A DNA stretch of 64,000 nt from G963662605 sp963667005 (GCA_963667005.1 OY762937.1:2418001-2482000), one strand, 5' to 3'; positions 36,488 to 47,077 are shown, counted from the stretch's first letter. A program made the numbers and translations. Notes: generated by a model not told the origin, from the letters alone.

Positions 36488-37991
36488 TAAAAATATTGCA
36501 TTCCCGTGGATACCTGATCTCAGTAACGGACGATACAAAAATCCAATCATCTGCGCTGATTATTCCGACCCCGATGTAATTCGTGTCGGCGATGATTACT
36601 TCATGGTTGCATCAAGCTTTAACTGCACACCCGGTTTGCCGATATTGCATTCGCGTGATTTGGTAAACTGGAAACTTATTAATCACGCGATTAAAAATGT
36701 GCCGGGCGAAAAATATTTTGCAGTGCAGCTCGGCTGTGGTGTGTGGGCTCCTGCGATACGTTATCATAATAACAAATATTGGATTGTATTTCCGACTCCC
36801 GATGAAGGCTTGTATGTTATTACGGCTAATCATCCGGTGGATAAATGGACTGAACCTCATCTGCTCAAAGCAGGAAAGGGATTAATTGATCCCGCACCGT
36901 TCTGGGATGATGACGGCAAAGCATATCTTGTTCACGCGTATGCGGGCTCAAGGGCGGGAATAAAACATCTGCTTCGTGTTTCTCCGATGGCTCCCGATTG
37001 CTCTGAATTACTCGACGAGGGCGAAATAGTTTATAACAATCCCGAAAAGCATCCGACGCTTGAAGGTCCGAAATTACACAAACGTAACGGCTGGTATTTC
37101 ATTTCAGCTCCTGCCGGCGGTGTTCAAAACGGATGGCAAGTAATATTACGCTCGCGAAATATTTATGGACCTTATGAAGATAAGATCGTACTGGCGCAAG
37201 GCGATTCGCCAATAAACGGGCCGCATCAGGGAGCGTTAGTTGATACACCAAGCGGCGAGTGGTGGTTTGTTCATTTTCAGGATACAGGTATATATGGAAG
37301 GATAATCCATTTGCAGCCTGTGCAATGGGTTGATGATTGGCCGATGATAGGCATAAATCAAAATGCGGATGGTGTAGGCACTCCGGTTTTAGAATATGCA
37401 AAACCCTGCAAAGGTGATGAAAGCATTCCGCAAACCTCAGATGATTTTCAAAGTCCTATACTCGGCTTGCAATGGCAGTGGACTGCAAATCATTATGATA
37501 ACTGGTATTCGCTTACTGAAAACCCGGGGCATTTACGATTATATACGCAACCTGTGATGGCGGATGTTCGTTTACAACCGAACTTACTGCTGCAAAAATT
37601 TCCTGCCCGGAGCTTTACTGTCGAGACTAAGTTTGAACTTCATGCAAAGTCAGCAGGGGAATCAGCTGGCTTAGTAATTGCCGGTGAGAAACAGTATATG
37701 CTTGGCTTGGAAAGTGCCGGAGATCAAAATCTAATTGTGCTCATTACTGTTGACGGGAAACGCATTCTTGGAGAAACGGATAAATCCATACTCACCGTAA
37801 AAGCAATGGTGGGACCTGAAGGTCAATTTACCCTGGCGTATTCTATCGGAGGTGAGGTTAAATTACTTCCAGAAAAATTTCAGACAACACAGGGTACATG
37901 GATTGGCGCAAGAGTAGGAGTATTCGGCATCAAATCGGAAACTACCGGAGAATCAGGTTATACGGATTTTGCATATTTCTTATTTACATAA
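36474..37991 (+). CDS. GH43 glycoside hydrolase, no signal peptide
   Basis: 505 residues. An N-terminal five-bladed propeller carries the GH43 residues: base Asp32 in ADYSDPDVI, the pKa-tuning Asp in LIDPAPFWDDDG and acid Glu197 in TLEGPKLHKRNGWYFI. A C-terminal beta-sandwich (from about 325) resembles the accessory domain of GH43 subfamily 12-type enzymes, which act as arabinofuranosidase, xylosidase or exo-galactosidase. There is no signal peptide, so it probably works in the cytoplasm on imported oligosaccharides, though GH43 proteins without signals are sometimes exported by other means. The start lies inside the transporter gene, after GGTAAAGAGC. A stem-loop follows the stop. Confidence 0.88.
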   Translation: MQQPDKNIAFPWIPDLSNGRYKNPIICADYSDPDVIRVGDDYFMVASSFNCTPGLPILHSRDLVNWKLINHAIKNVPGEKYFAVQLGCGVWAPAIRYHNNKYWIVFPTPDEGLYVITANHPVDKWTEPHLLKAGKGLIDPAPFWDDDGKAYLVHAYAGSRAGIKHLLRVSPMAPDCSELLDEGEIVYNNPEKHPTLEGPKLHKRNGWYFISAPAGGVQNGWQVILRSRNIYGPYEDKIVLAQGDSPINGPHQGALVDTPSGEWWFVHFQDTGIYGRIIHLQPVQWVDDWPMIGINQNADGVGTPVLEYAKPCKGDESIPQTSDDFQSPILGLQWQWTANHYDNWYSLTENPGHLRLYTQPVMADVRLQPNLLLQKFPARSFTVETKFELHAKSAGESAGLVIAGEKQYMLGLESAGDQNLIVLITVDGKRILGETDKSILTVKAMVGPEGQFTLAYSIGGEVKLLPEKFQTTQGTWIGARVGVFGIKSETTGESGYTDFAYFLFT

Positions 37992-38025
37992 TAAACGGCT
38001 ATCCTTTTCGAGAATAGCCGTTTAT
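37991..38025. terminator. Bidirectional stem-loop between convergent genes
   Basis: A perfect 12-base stem, ATAAACGGCTAT with ATAGCCGTTTAT, has an 11-base loop. It begins within the GH43 stop codon and lies 18 bases before the end of the opposing TPR gene, so it can serve both. The T-rich part is short. Confidence 0.7.
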
Positions 38026-38043
38026 ATTCTTTACTGAACGCGG

Positions 38044-39063
38044 TTATAATTTAGGATTCCGGATATCCAGTATATATTCCTTTAACATCTTGTGTACCTT
38101 TTCAGACTGTACATATATCAAATGGGGATTTGAGGGTAATAAATATTCGAATAGGAAGAATGCTTCAAATTTATTATCATTAGCTGCTTCAGAGAGAACC
38201 TTTAGTTGTACATCATCTTTTAAATCTGCCTTAGCGTTCTTCAGGCCTATTAGCTCATCTATCAAACATTCTTTTTCTGCAAATATTTCAGTCTCTTCAG
38301 CCGACTTATTGTACTTCTTTCTGAAATTTGCTTTGTAATCCGGTTCATATTCCCATAGAGCTTTTGTAAACGCATAACCAACCCAATTACTATTAAAATA
38401 AATATCCACCTGGTTAACTCCGGTTTTCGTCAGCTCATATTGAGGTGTAAAAAACCATAAGCTACTATCACGTTCTGCAGCCTTATAAATTTTTGCAAAT
38501 GATTTGGCAATTGACGGATGATTCCTGTTATACATGATTGCATAGGTGATTTCATCCAAAGCATCACTTATATTATCCATAATGAAATATAAGTCTGCTA
38601 GAAACCAGTGCGCCATATAATCCAAGGAATTTAATTCTATTGCCTTCTTATATTCTTTTTCAGCGTTTTTATAATCTTGCTTCAGTGCGTACGTTTGTGC
38701 TGCATACGTATGCAAAGTTGATATGCTGGGTGAAATGGTAATAAGCTGATTATAATAAACAAGAGCACTATCGAGTTGCTTAGCAGCGAAAAAATCTTCT
38801 GCCTTGTCCATGATTTTGTTTTCAGCATCAGATAGTGAATAGGTTTTAGCTACCAGTCCATGATCTGTTTGAGCAATATAATATGTATTGCTGATTATGT
38901 CACCGGCATTCTGCTTTGGTTTAATTGTTTTTTTGAGAGGATTCACATTATAGATAAATGGAGAGGCCTCCATTATCTTTAATATTTCAAATGGCTGTTT
39001 GAAATCTTGACTCATTGCTATGCATGAAAAGAACCCAAAAACTAGTAACAACAGCTTTTTCAT
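38044..39063 (-). CDS. Secreted TPR-repeat protein
   Basis: 339 residues from ATG 39063, with GTGGAGTC before it; a GTG four codons upstream is in frame. Signal peptide at residues 1-18 (MKKLLLLVFGFFSCIAMS). At about 85-190 are three tetratricopeptide repeats, for example DSALVYYNQLITISPSISTLH, NAEKEYKKAIELN and DALDEITYAIMYNRNHP. The C-terminal half is of unknown type. TPRs bind partner proteins, so a periplasmic scaffold or chaperone-like role is possible. The ABC-F gene upstream is on the same strand but about 80 bases away, and no shared function is evident. Confidence 0.75.
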   Translation of the reverse strand: MKKLLLLVFGFFSCIAMSQDFKQPFEILKIMEASPFIYNVNPLKKTIKPKQNAGDIISNTYYIAQTDHGLVAKTYSLSDAENKIMDKAEDFFAAKQLDSALVYYNQLITISPSISTLHTYAAQTYALKQDYKNAEKEYKKAIELNSLDYMAHWFLADLYFIMDNISDALDEITYAIMYNRNHPSIAKSFAKIYKAAERDSSLWFFTPQYELTKTGVNQVDIYFNSNWVGYAFTKALWEYEPDYKANFRKKYNKSAEETEIFAEKECLIDELIGLKNAKADLKDDVQLKVLSEAANDNKFEAFFLFEYLLPSNPHLIYVQSEKVHKMLKEYILDIRNPKL

Positions 39064-39144
39064 TTGAGACTCCACTTGATAAATAGTATTTATTCATGTT
39101 ATAATTTAGAAAAAAATCTGTAATAAACGACCAAAGGAGTCCGG

Positions 39145-40752
39145 TTACTTATTTGGCTTCGCAAGCCGTAACTGTTGGTTAACATGCAAATCCATAATAA
39201 AATCCTGATCATGTGATACAATAATCAGAGAGCCGGCATACTCGTTGAGCATCCGTGTCATTTCATTGACGCTCTTCAAGTCGAGGTTATTCGTCGGCTC
39301 ATCAAGCAGTATGAGATCCGGCGGCTGAACAGGAGCGAACAGACAAGCAAGTCCGACTCTCATGCGTTCGCCACCGCTTAATACCGATACTTTTTTGTGG
39401 ACATCCTCATTGAAGAACAGAAGCCGTGCAAGGCGTATCCGCAATTCATGCTCCGGTACGGCATCATGAGCATAGGCAAGAACATTCTCAAGAATTGTCT
39501 TTGTATCATCAAGCAGGGAAGTATTCTGATCCAGATAAGCGATGTTCTGCACTCCGGTAAAAACTGTGCCTTCACTTGCTTCCAATTCACCGGTGATAAG
39601 TTTCATTAATGTTGATTTGCCGGATCCGTTTGCGCCTTGCAAGTGCAGCCTATCGTTGCCGAGCAAAGAAAAACTTACAGGTTCCTTCCATAATGGTGTG
39701 TGACCATCAAGTATAATATTAACATTGTCGAAGAGTACTATTTTTTCAGTATCGGGCGTTTTGGTATTAGTGAAATCCAAAATCATTCTTCGGTCAACCG
39801 GCAACTGCTGTCTGGCTTCATCAACTGCTTTTTGTTCGTTCTCGACCCGTTTCTCGTGTAGCTTTTTAAGGTTAGAGGCTGTTTGTTCCGCTTTTCCTTT
39901 CCGCTTATGAATGACAGCTTTTAGTATGCCGCCGTTTTTTGCTTTTTCCGCCGCATGTTTGGTTCTGACTGCCTGCCGTTGTAATGCCGTCTGCATTTCA
40001 TTAACCCGTTTATCTAATCGTGCCTCCGCATTTCTTGAGTCATCTTCCAGAGCTTTACGTTCAATGAGTTTTTGCTCATCATAAAAATCATAATTGCCGC
40101 CGTAGGACTTTGCCAGTCCGGGCGTGAGCTCAATTATTTTATCCATTTGCCGGAGCAGTTCGCGGTCGTGGCTGATAATAAGCATGCCGCCTTTGAACTC
40201 CCGGACGAACATATAAACAAATTGGCGCATGTGTTCGTCCAGATGATTGGTGGGTTCGTCAAGAATAAGAAAATCGGGTGTGTTGAAAAGCAGGGAAGCG
40301 AATACACAACGTATCTGTTCGCCGCCACTTAAAGTATTGAAGCAGCGGCGCGGATTGATGTACGAAATACCGGTGCTTTCCAGTGCCTCGTGAAGACGCT
40401 CATCAAGCTGCCAGTCATCATTAAGTATTTCATAATCCGCATTTGTCCCGCTTCCGGAAAAGATTTTTTGTAAGGCGGCATACCGCTCGGCAACACCGAA
40501 TAGTCCAACAATTGAATTTTCTGAAAATCCTGATACGTTTTGGGGTAAGTATGCAATGGTTCCTGACGTCTCAACATATCCGTTTGCCGGAGAAAGTTTT
40601 CCGGCAATGATTTGTGCAAGAATGGATTTACCTGTGCCGTTATTCCCGGTAAGGCCGGTTCGCTCCGAACTGCATGCAAAAGAAATATTATTAAAAAGAT
40701 TTGTACCATCCGGGTGGTTCCACCCGAGGGAGGTAACTACGATAAAAGACAT
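39145..40752 (-). CDS. ABC-F family ribosome-associated ATPase
   Basis: 535 residues with two ABC domains on one chain and no membrane segments, as in ABC-F proteins. Domain 1: Walker A GNNGTGKS (36-43), signature LSGGEQ, Walker B FLILDEPTNHLD. Domain 2: GANGSGKS, LSGGERMRVG, LILLDEPTNNLD. Between them is a charged, Lys/Arg-rich linker (about 230-320) with helix-forming repeats. Proteins of this type bind the ribosomal E site and help stalled ribosomes or confer resistance to ribosome-targeting drugs. The short linker and the LTGNNGTGKS start resemble resistance-type and uncharacterised ABC-Fs more than Uup or EttA. Which of these roles applies cannot be told here. It is transcribed alone from a promoter in the 40.75-41.24 kb gap. 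Confidence 0.9.
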   Translation of the reverse strand: MSFIVVTSLGWNHPDGTNLFNNISFACSSERTGLTGNNGTGKSILAQIIAGKLSPANGYVETSGTIAYLPQNVSGFSENSIVGLFGVAERYAALQKIFSGSGTNADYEILNDDWQLDERLHEALESTGISYINPRRCFNTLSGGEQIRCVFASLLFNTPDFLILDEPTNHLDEHMRQFVYMFVREFKGGMLIISHDRELLRQMDKIIELTPGLAKSYGGNYDFYDEQKLIERKALEDDSRNAEARLDKRVNEMQTALQRQAVRTKHAAEKAKNGGILKAVIHKRKGKAEQTASNLKKLHEKRVENEQKAVDEARQQLPVDRRMILDFTNTKTPDTEKIVLFDNVNIILDGHTPLWKEPVSFSLLGNDRLHLQGANGSGKSTLMKLITGELEASEGTVFTGVQNIAYLDQNTSLLDDTKTILENVLAYAHDAVPEHELRIRLARLLFFNEDVHKKVSVLSGGERMRVGLACLFAPVQPPDLILLDEPTNNLDLKSVNEMTRMLNEYAGSLIIVSHDQDFIMDLHVNQQLRLAKPNK

Positions 40753-41240
40753 ATAAACTCCTGTTTATCAAATAGATGATATTATAACGGCTGTGCCGCT
40801 GTTATCTGATATTGAAGTTTATATTCTCACTCGTTCACCGTAATTATTGTTAGACGTAATGTAAATATATGAATTTAGAATAGAATTATTGGATCAAATC
40901 ATAAAGTCGATAATTTCCTACTGATTTATCTTTGCGCTTTTTAGATAAATTTTATTAAAAATCAAAAAATCAGAATTTGAAGATTTTATTACTTTTCAGT
41001 CATTACTTTTGTTCAAATGAAAAAAATATTGAACCGATAAAAATTTTAATTGTTAATGTAATCTGAATTAAGTAGTTTCTTGTTCAATAATGCGATAAAG
41101 TTGAAGTTTCTTCCTAATGGGAATAAGCCATTAGTATTTTACACCTATGTGATGTTGATGTTGGGTTTTAATGTATGGTAGTGAGTTTGAAAAGGTTGTC
41201 TATGTCCAGATGCTTGTTTTGCAGTGTCCATTGAGGGTTA
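40753..41240. other. Divergent promoter spacer
   Basis: This 0.49 kb, AT-rich gap lies between the minus-strand ABC-F gene and the plus-strand kinase. It has no open frame with family similarity and no clear hairpin. It should carry promoters in both directions. GAGGGTTA just before ATG 41241 is a fair ribosome-binding site. Confidence 0.4.
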
Positions 41241-44200
41241 ATGAATAAAAAAAATTCTCTAACGCATTTGCTTGCCAAAACAGAAGAGGCCAATTGGGCG
41301 GATCTCATCTATAATTCCACATCGGATTCGATTTTTCTCATCGAAGTCGGAGAAAAAGGTAGCTTTACATGCATCTCAGTCAATGATGCGTACGTAAGCA
41401 GTACAAAATTTTCCCGCGAAGAGATAATCGGCAAGTCACCAGATAAAATTTTACCACCCGAGCCCGCAGCATACGCAATGGGTAAATACCGTGAAGCCAT
41501 CAACAAAAAGCAACCTATCCGGTATGAAGAACGGGTGATAATTGATGGCGAGGAAGTATGGGTACTAACAACTCTTACGCCGGTCTTCAATAAAAGTGGA
41601 ATTTGTACCCATCTGATTGGTGCCTCAACTGATATTACCCGTCAGAAGACGATAGAACTCGATCTCAAGAACAGCCTGGTCAAATACCGTATCTTGACCG
41701 AAAGTATGATTGATGTAGTATGGGTGTTGGATTCCGATACTTTCTACTTCAATTATGTTAGTCCTTCCATCGAAAAACTCCGTGGTTACTCAGTAGATGA
41801 AGTCATGGCCCTACCTATGGAGGCGGCATTATTACCTGATGCTGCACAATCAATCAGGAAGGTCGTAAAGGAAACCATTAAAAAATTAAAAGCGGGTGAA
41901 TTATCATATGATGCACATTACATCAATGAAGTCCCGCAACCTTGTAAAGACGGATCGATTGTTTGGACTGAAGTAATTACAACTTTTTATCCGAATCCTG
42001 AGACCGGGAAGATCGAAATACGGGGAGTTACACGCGATATTACCGAGCGGAAGAAAAACGAATTCTTAATGAGAGAAAGCGAGATCCGTTGGAAAAGCAT
42101 TTTTGAGAATTCCATAGACGCCATAAGTCTTTTTCACGAAAGCAAGTTGATTTGTGCCAATCCAGCATTTGTAAAGCTCCTTGGTTACGAAACGGAAGAA
42201 AGCATTGTAGGAGCTGAAGTACTCACGTTTATTGCGCAGGATGAACATGCTAAGGTTATGGAGGAGTTGGCAAAACGTAAAAACAATATTGGCTATAATT
42301 CCAGTTATTTTACAAAGGGTATAAGGTGTAGTGGAGAAGAATTTGAGATTGAGGTGCATGCTTCAACCTATTGGATGGGAGACAAACAATATTCCATAAG
42401 CATCATCCGGGATATTACCGACAGTAAGAAAATGGAAAGAGATCTTGTTCATCTTCAAACTCATTTCAAAAAGTTGATGGAAAATGCGCCTGATGGCATA
42501 GCTTTGATAAATCTTGCAGGTCAATTTCTTTATATCAGTCCTTCTTCACTTAAAATGTTCGGATATACGGCGGAAGATATAGGCAAACTAACACCTGATG
42601 AACTAACTCATCCGGAAGATTTGGCGTATGTTCTAAAAACACTACAGGAATTGATTCTCGATCCTAGTCTTAAACCTGTGATTCAATATCGCTTTCATCA
42701 CCATGATGGCAGTTGGAAGTGGATTGAAAGTACAATAACCAACATGCTCTCGGAACCGGCTGTACAGGCAATTGTAATAAATTTTAGGGATATTAATGAG
42801 TGGAAACTGTATGAATTGGAATTACTCAGATTATCCACCGCCGTCGAACAGAATCCTGTGTCGGTACTGATTACTGATACGGAGGGGAAAATCCAATATG
42901 TTAATAAAGCGTTCGAAAAAACAACCGGGTACACTCAGAAAGAAATTATTGGTAAAACTCCAGGCATTATGAAATCAGGTTTCACCCCTGAAGAAAAATA
43001 TCAGGAACTTTGGGAAACAATAAAGAGTGGGCGGGTTTGGCAGGGCGAATTGTTGAACCGAAGAAAGAATAATGAAATATATTGGGAAGAGGTCGCCATT
43101 TCACCGGTGATGGATCAAAATAGTACTATCCTCAATTACGTCGGTGTTAAAATTGATATTGAAGAAAAGAAACGCACCAATTTAGAGTTGATTGCCGCTA
43201 AAGAAAAGTCTGAGGAAATGAACAGACTGAAGTCGAGCTTTTTGGCCAATATGAGCCACGAACTTCGCACTCCCATGATAGGAATATTAGGATATTCGGA
43301 AATTCTTGAGGAATCTGACTTACCTGATAACTATAAGCAGTACGCTTCAGTAATTAATAAAAGCGGTAAACGGTTATTGGAAACATTGAACCTGATTTTG
43401 GATTTATCAAGAGTAGAGGCCGGGAAAATAGAACTACACCTGTCAAATGTCGATGTCTGGGCTACCATTAAAGAGATATGCCAGTTATTTGAGAGTATTA
43501 CTGAGAAGAAGGGGTTGAAATTCATCATCCAAGAACCGAAAGAAAAGGTGGTTGCACTTCTCGACCAAACAATGCTCAGGCACATAATTAATAATCTACT
43601 TAATAATGCCGTTAAATTTACCGACAAAGGTGATATTGGCGTTTGCATGAGAATTGAAAATGCTGAGATAGTAATTGAAGTTTCCGATTCAGGCATTGGC
43701 ATAAGTGAGGAGAATCAGCGCATTATTTGGGAAGAGTTTAGACAGGTGAGTGAAGGTATGGGTAGGTCGTTTGAAGGTACGGGCTTAGGTCTTTCAATAA
43801 CTAAAAGATTTGTTGAGAAGCTGAACGGAAACATTAGTGTGCGCAGTACTCTTGGGGCTGGAGCAACTTTCACTGTCAGAATTCCTATGCTTGACTCAAC
43901 GACTACTGATGTAATAGCTGATACTTCGAAGAAAATTCCTGAAATACAAATTCCTGAACTTAAAGCTGCTGTCAGGCCGAAGGTTTTATATGTAGAAGAC
44001 GATGAGATAGCTGTGCAGTTGGTAATGCATGTATTAGAGTCTATTTGCGAGCTGGATGTCGCATATACACCCGCATCTGCGATTGACAAGGTTCGAAAAA
44101 CCAGATATAGCGCGATTCTTATGGACATAAACCTTGGTAAAGATCAAATCGACGGGTTGCAGACGAGTCTGCTGATTCGCAAGATTGAGGGAGGTAGTGA

Positions 44201-44348
44201 TGTGCCGATTGTCGCTTTGACAGCATTTGCAATGACAGGTGATAGGGAGGAATTTCTATCTGCAGGTTGTACTCATTACCTCTCTAAACCCTTTACGGCT
44301 GATGAGATTCAAAGCCTTATGACAGGTATATTGTACCCGAAAGAATAA
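41241..44348 (+). CDS. Five-PAS hybrid histidine kinase with receiver
   Basis: 1035 residues, no membrane segment. About five PAS units (roughly 20-137, 145-275, 283-400, 405-525, 530-650); four end with a DIT/DI motif such as GASTDITRQK, GVTRDITERKK and IIRDITDSKK. HisKA follows with phospho-His673 in SHELRTPMIGILGYSE, then the ATPase domain (LLNNAVKF, DSGIGISE, FEGTGLGLSITKRF) and a C-terminal receiver (VLYVEDDEIAV, acceptor Asp962 in LMDINLG, LSKPF). No DNA-binding output is present, so phosphate probably goes to another protein or to its own receiver. Its catalytic core is almost the same as that of the kinases at 24279 and 44429. It is the first of a plus-strand run leading to the citrate-lyase-like genes. 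The sensed signals are unknown. Confidence 0.92.
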   Translation: MNKKNSLTHLLAKTEEANWADLIYNSTSDSIFLIEVGEKGSFTCISVNDAYVSSTKFSREEIIGKSPDKILPPEPAAYAMGKYREAINKKQPIRYEERVIIDGEEVWVLTTLTPVFNKSGICTHLIGASTDITRQKTIELDLKNSLVKYRILTESMIDVVWVLDSDTFYFNYVSPSIEKLRGYSVDEVMALPMEAALLPDAAQSIRKVVKETIKKLKAGELSYDAHYINEVPQPCKDGSIVWTEVITTFYPNPETGKIEIRGVTRDITERKKNEFLMRESEIRWKSIFENSIDAISLFHESKLICANPAFVKLLGYETEESIVGAEVLTFIAQDEHAKVMEELAKRKNNIGYNSSYFTKGIRCSGEEFEIEVHASTYWMGDKQYSISIIRDITDSKKMERDLVHLQTHFKKLMENAPDGIALINLAGQFLYISPSSLKMFGYTAEDIGKLTPDELTHPEDLAYVLKTLQELILDPSLKPVIQYRFHHHDGSWKWIESTITNMLSEPAVQAIVINFRDINEWKLYELELLRLSTAVEQNPVSVLITDTEGKIQYVNKAFEKTTGYTQKEIIGKTPGIMKSGFTPEEKYQELWETIKSGRVWQGELLNRRKNNEIYWEEVAISPVMDQNSTILNYVGVKIDIEEKKRTNLELIAAKEKSEEMNRLKSSFLANMSHELRTPMIGILGYSEILEESDLPDNYKQYASVINKSGKRLLETLNLILDLSRVEAGKIELHLSNVDVWATIKEICQLFESITEKKGLKFIIQEPKEKVVALLDQTMLRHIINNLLNNAVKFTDKGDIGVCMRIENAEIVIEVSDSGIGISEENQRIIWEEFRQVSEGMGRSFEGTGLGLSITKRFVEKLNGNISVRSTLGAGATFTVRIPMLDSTTTDVIADTSKKIPEIQIPELKAAVRPKVLYVEDDEIAVQLVMHVLESICELDVAYTPASAIDKVRKTRYSAILMDINLGKDQIDGLQTSLLIRKIEGGSDVPIVALTAFAMTGDREEFLSAGCTHYLSKPFTADEIQSLMTGILYPKE

Positions 44349-44428
44349 ATTCGCATAAACATCTTAGATAATAGAATGAAATGAGATAGCAGAAAGAGAC
44401 GTACAATTTTATTAGAGAGGGAAATGCT

Positions 44429-47077
44429 ATGTTTACGTTTGAGATATTTTATTCTGTCATCATCGGGTTTTTAACTTTTAACCTTATTGGGGCTATCGGG
44501 CTTGCATATAAAAATTACAATAGAAAATTTAACCTCCTGTATCTTGCCTTTACACTAACCATTATCGGTTTCTTTATTTTTGATTTATTTTTTCAGTCCA
44601 AACAATATTGTAATATTCCTGACTTTATAATTTTTGAAAAAGGAACGAATTTCTTCCTCTTGATGGCCGGAGTCGTACTTGTTCAATTAATTTCGGCTAT
44701 AACCGGATATTCCAATACGTGGTTGAAATGGTGCTACACTTTGCCTCTCGTATACTTTATTATTATAAACTTTGTTCACCCATTTGGGTTCTATTATTCT
44801 TTTGTTGAGAAAATAGTTTCTGCGCCATTGGTTCTTGGGATATCTTACAATATGCCTGTGGGAAAGACTTCGCAGAATGTAATGGTTATTTCACTATATT
44901 TTATCTTGCTGGGTATTCTGGTCATAAAATCCACAGTCTTTGCTGTTAAGAAGGGGCTGAAAAGCGGAGGAATGCTTCTGTCAGCGGCTTTTATTCCCGG
45001 AATAATGTTTCAATTTCTTTCTGCTGTGATGTTTTGGTTCTCAGGAAAAATCAATCTTCCGGCAATATTGTTGTCGGAGTTCGGTTTGTTTTATGTTACG
45101 CTTTTGTTGGGGGCAAAGAATTTTTCTGATGCACTCGACCTGGTGGGTGCTACAAATTCGTCTTTGCGAAGTGAGGAGCGGTACAGGCTATTAGCTGATC
45201 ACATGACCGATACGATTTGGTTGATGGACTTACAGATGAAGACCTATTATATCAGCCCCTCAATTGAAAAAATCAGAGGCTTTACGAAAGAAGAAATATT
45301 TAGTATGCCGCTTGAAAAGCATATGCCTGCAGCGTCACTACAAAAAGTTCTAGATACCTATAACAAGGAAATGAACAATCTGAAACTGCATCCTGAATAT
45401 TCATTTGTTGTCTCGCTGGAATTGGAGTTTTATAAAAAGAACGGTACTACATATTGGTCCGAGAATACCTTTAGCCTAATACGGGATGAAGAGGGGAAAC
45501 CGGAGGCAATTTTGGGTGAAGGGCGTGACATAACTCCGAGGAAATTGGCAGAGGCTAAAATTAAACAGCTTTCAAGAGTCGTTGAGCAAAGTCCTGTTTC
45601 AATTTTGATTATTGATGCAGAAGGCACCATTTTGTATGCTAATGCCAAAGTTGCTGAAGAATACAACAACATGCAGGGTGTCAATATTGGAGAAAAATTA
45701 TATGTTTTTAACGAAAAACTGCAAGCTGAAAATGACATAGATATCTGCAAGATTCTTCGGCATAGTGTTGAGTGGCAGGGTGAAATTTTTAATAAACGTC
45801 CATCCGGAGTTAATGTGTGGGAGAATGTTTCTATTTCTCCTATCAAGGATGAAGAAGGCGGGGCTACTCAATTTTTAATTATTATTGAAAATATAAGTAC
45901 GCGCAAAAAACTTGAAGCCAACCTTATTTATGAAAAGGAGAAAGCTCTGGAGATGAGCCGCTTGAAATCCAGCTTTCTTGCCAACATGAGCCATGAATTG
46001 CGGACACCGATGATTGGGATTTTGGGATATAGTGAGCAGGTAATTGAAGAAACGCATGATGCGAATATCAAATCTAATATGGAAATAATATACAACAGTG
46101 CCAGCCGTCTAATGGATACACTTAATCTCATTCTCCATCTGTCCCGTATCGAAGCTGGTAAGATGGATATAGAATATTCGGCATTCGATGTGATAAGGAC
46201 TATTGAGGAGGTCCGTAGGTTATTTGCAAGAAACGCAGAAAAAAAATCTTTGTACTTGAAATTGGAAAGTGAGTTTGAACAGCTGGTTATTGTTTCCGAT
46301 GAAAAAATAATGCGTGAGATTATCAGTAATATTGTGAATAACGGAATCAAATTTACTGACAAAGGCGGAGTGCGTATTCAGGTCGCAGTTGAAAAGGCAG
46401 GAAGCCATAAATGGCTGATCATAAAAATTTGCGATACCGGAATCGGCATAGCGAGGGAAAATCAGCAATTGATTTGGGAGGAATTCCGGCAAGTGAGTGA
46501 AGGCCATAACCGGAGCTTTGAAGGAACGGGACTAGGGTTAACCATAACAAAGAAATTTGTAGAAAATCTGAAGGGCAATATAGTTCTGGAAAGTGATTTG
46601 AATGAAGGCGCAGTTTTTACTCTTAAGTTTCCCCTGATTACCGCAGACACTGTATTATTTCCTGAAAAAACAGAGAGAAAGGTTGAGGAAAAAATGGTTA
46701 GTAACCACGCTCCTGAATTACCCCTAATATTATATGTTGAAGACGATGCGATAGCTGTTCAATGGGTAACGAAAGTATTAAAGAATATATGTACTGTGGA
46801 AACGGTGAATAGTTCAATAAAGGCTCTTCAGAACGTCAAACAGAAAACCTATGCCGCAATCTTGATGGATATAAATCTTGGTAGGGGAGAAGATGGTGTG
46901 CAAACAACAAAAGAAATTCGAAAATTGGAAGCATACAAGTCTGTTCCGATTATTGCGGTTACAGCTTATGTAATGGAAGGCGACAAAGAGGAATTCTTAA
47001 GTGCTGGTTGTTCCCATTACATTGCAAAACCATTTACTTCTGCGGAGCTTAAAAAGTTAATGGGTGAAATTTTATAG
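44429..47077 (+). CDS. Membrane hybrid kinase 7TM-PAS-PAS-HK-REC
   Basis: 882 residues. The first 230 form about seven membrane segments, as in the histidine kinase N-terminal 7TM domain. Two PAS domains follow (about 250-375 and 385-500), then HisKA with phospho-His522 in SHELRTPMIGILGYSE, the ATPase domain (IVNNGIKF, DTGIGIAREN, FEGTGLGLTITKKF) and a receiver (LILYVEDDAIAV, Asp814 in ILMDINLG, IAKPF). The enzyme should sit in the inner membrane and sense a signal within or near the bilayer. It starts 80 bases after the five-PAS kinase, with a good GAGAGGG site. The two share the same catalytic core and probably arose by duplication with swapped sensor parts. Confidence 0.92.
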   Translation: MFTFEIFYSVIIGFLTFNLIGAIGLAYKNYNRKFNLLYLAFTLTIIGFFIFDLFFQSKQYCNIPDFIIFEKGTNFFLLMAGVVLVQLISAITGYSNTWLKWCYTLPLVYFIIINFVHPFGFYYSFVEKIVSAPLVLGISYNMPVGKTSQNVMVISLYFILLGILVIKSTVFAVKKGLKSGGMLLSAAFIPGIMFQFLSAVMFWFSGKINLPAILLSEFGLFYVTLLLGAKNFSDALDLVGATNSSLRSEERYRLLADHMTDTIWLMDLQMKTYYISPSIEKIRGFTKEEIFSMPLEKHMPAASLQKVLDTYNKEMNNLKLHPEYSFVVSLELEFYKKNGTTYWSENTFSLIRDEEGKPEAILGEGRDITPRKLAEAKIKQLSRVVEQSPVSILIIDAEGTILYANAKVAEEYNNMQGVNIGEKLYVFNEKLQAENDIDICKILRHSVEWQGEIFNKRPSGVNVWENVSISPIKDEEGGATQFLIIIENISTRKKLEANLIYEKEKALEMSRLKSSFLANMSHELRTPMIGILGYSEQVIEETHDANIKSNMEIIYNSASRLMDTLNLILHLSRIEAGKMDIEYSAFDVIRTIEEVRRLFARNAEKKSLYLKLESEFEQLVIVSDEKIMREIISNIVNNGIKFTDKGGVRIQVAVEKAGSHKWLIIKICDTGIGIARENQQLIWEEFRQVSEGHNRSFEGTGLGLTITKKFVENLKGNIVLESDLNEGAVFTLKFPLITADTVLFPEKTERKVEEKMVSNHAPELPLILYVEDDAIAVQWVTKVLKNICTVETVNSSIKALQNVKQKTYAAILMDINLGRGEDGVQTTKEIRKLEAYKSVPIIAVTAYVMEGDKEEFLSAGCSHYIAKPFTSAELKKLMGEIL

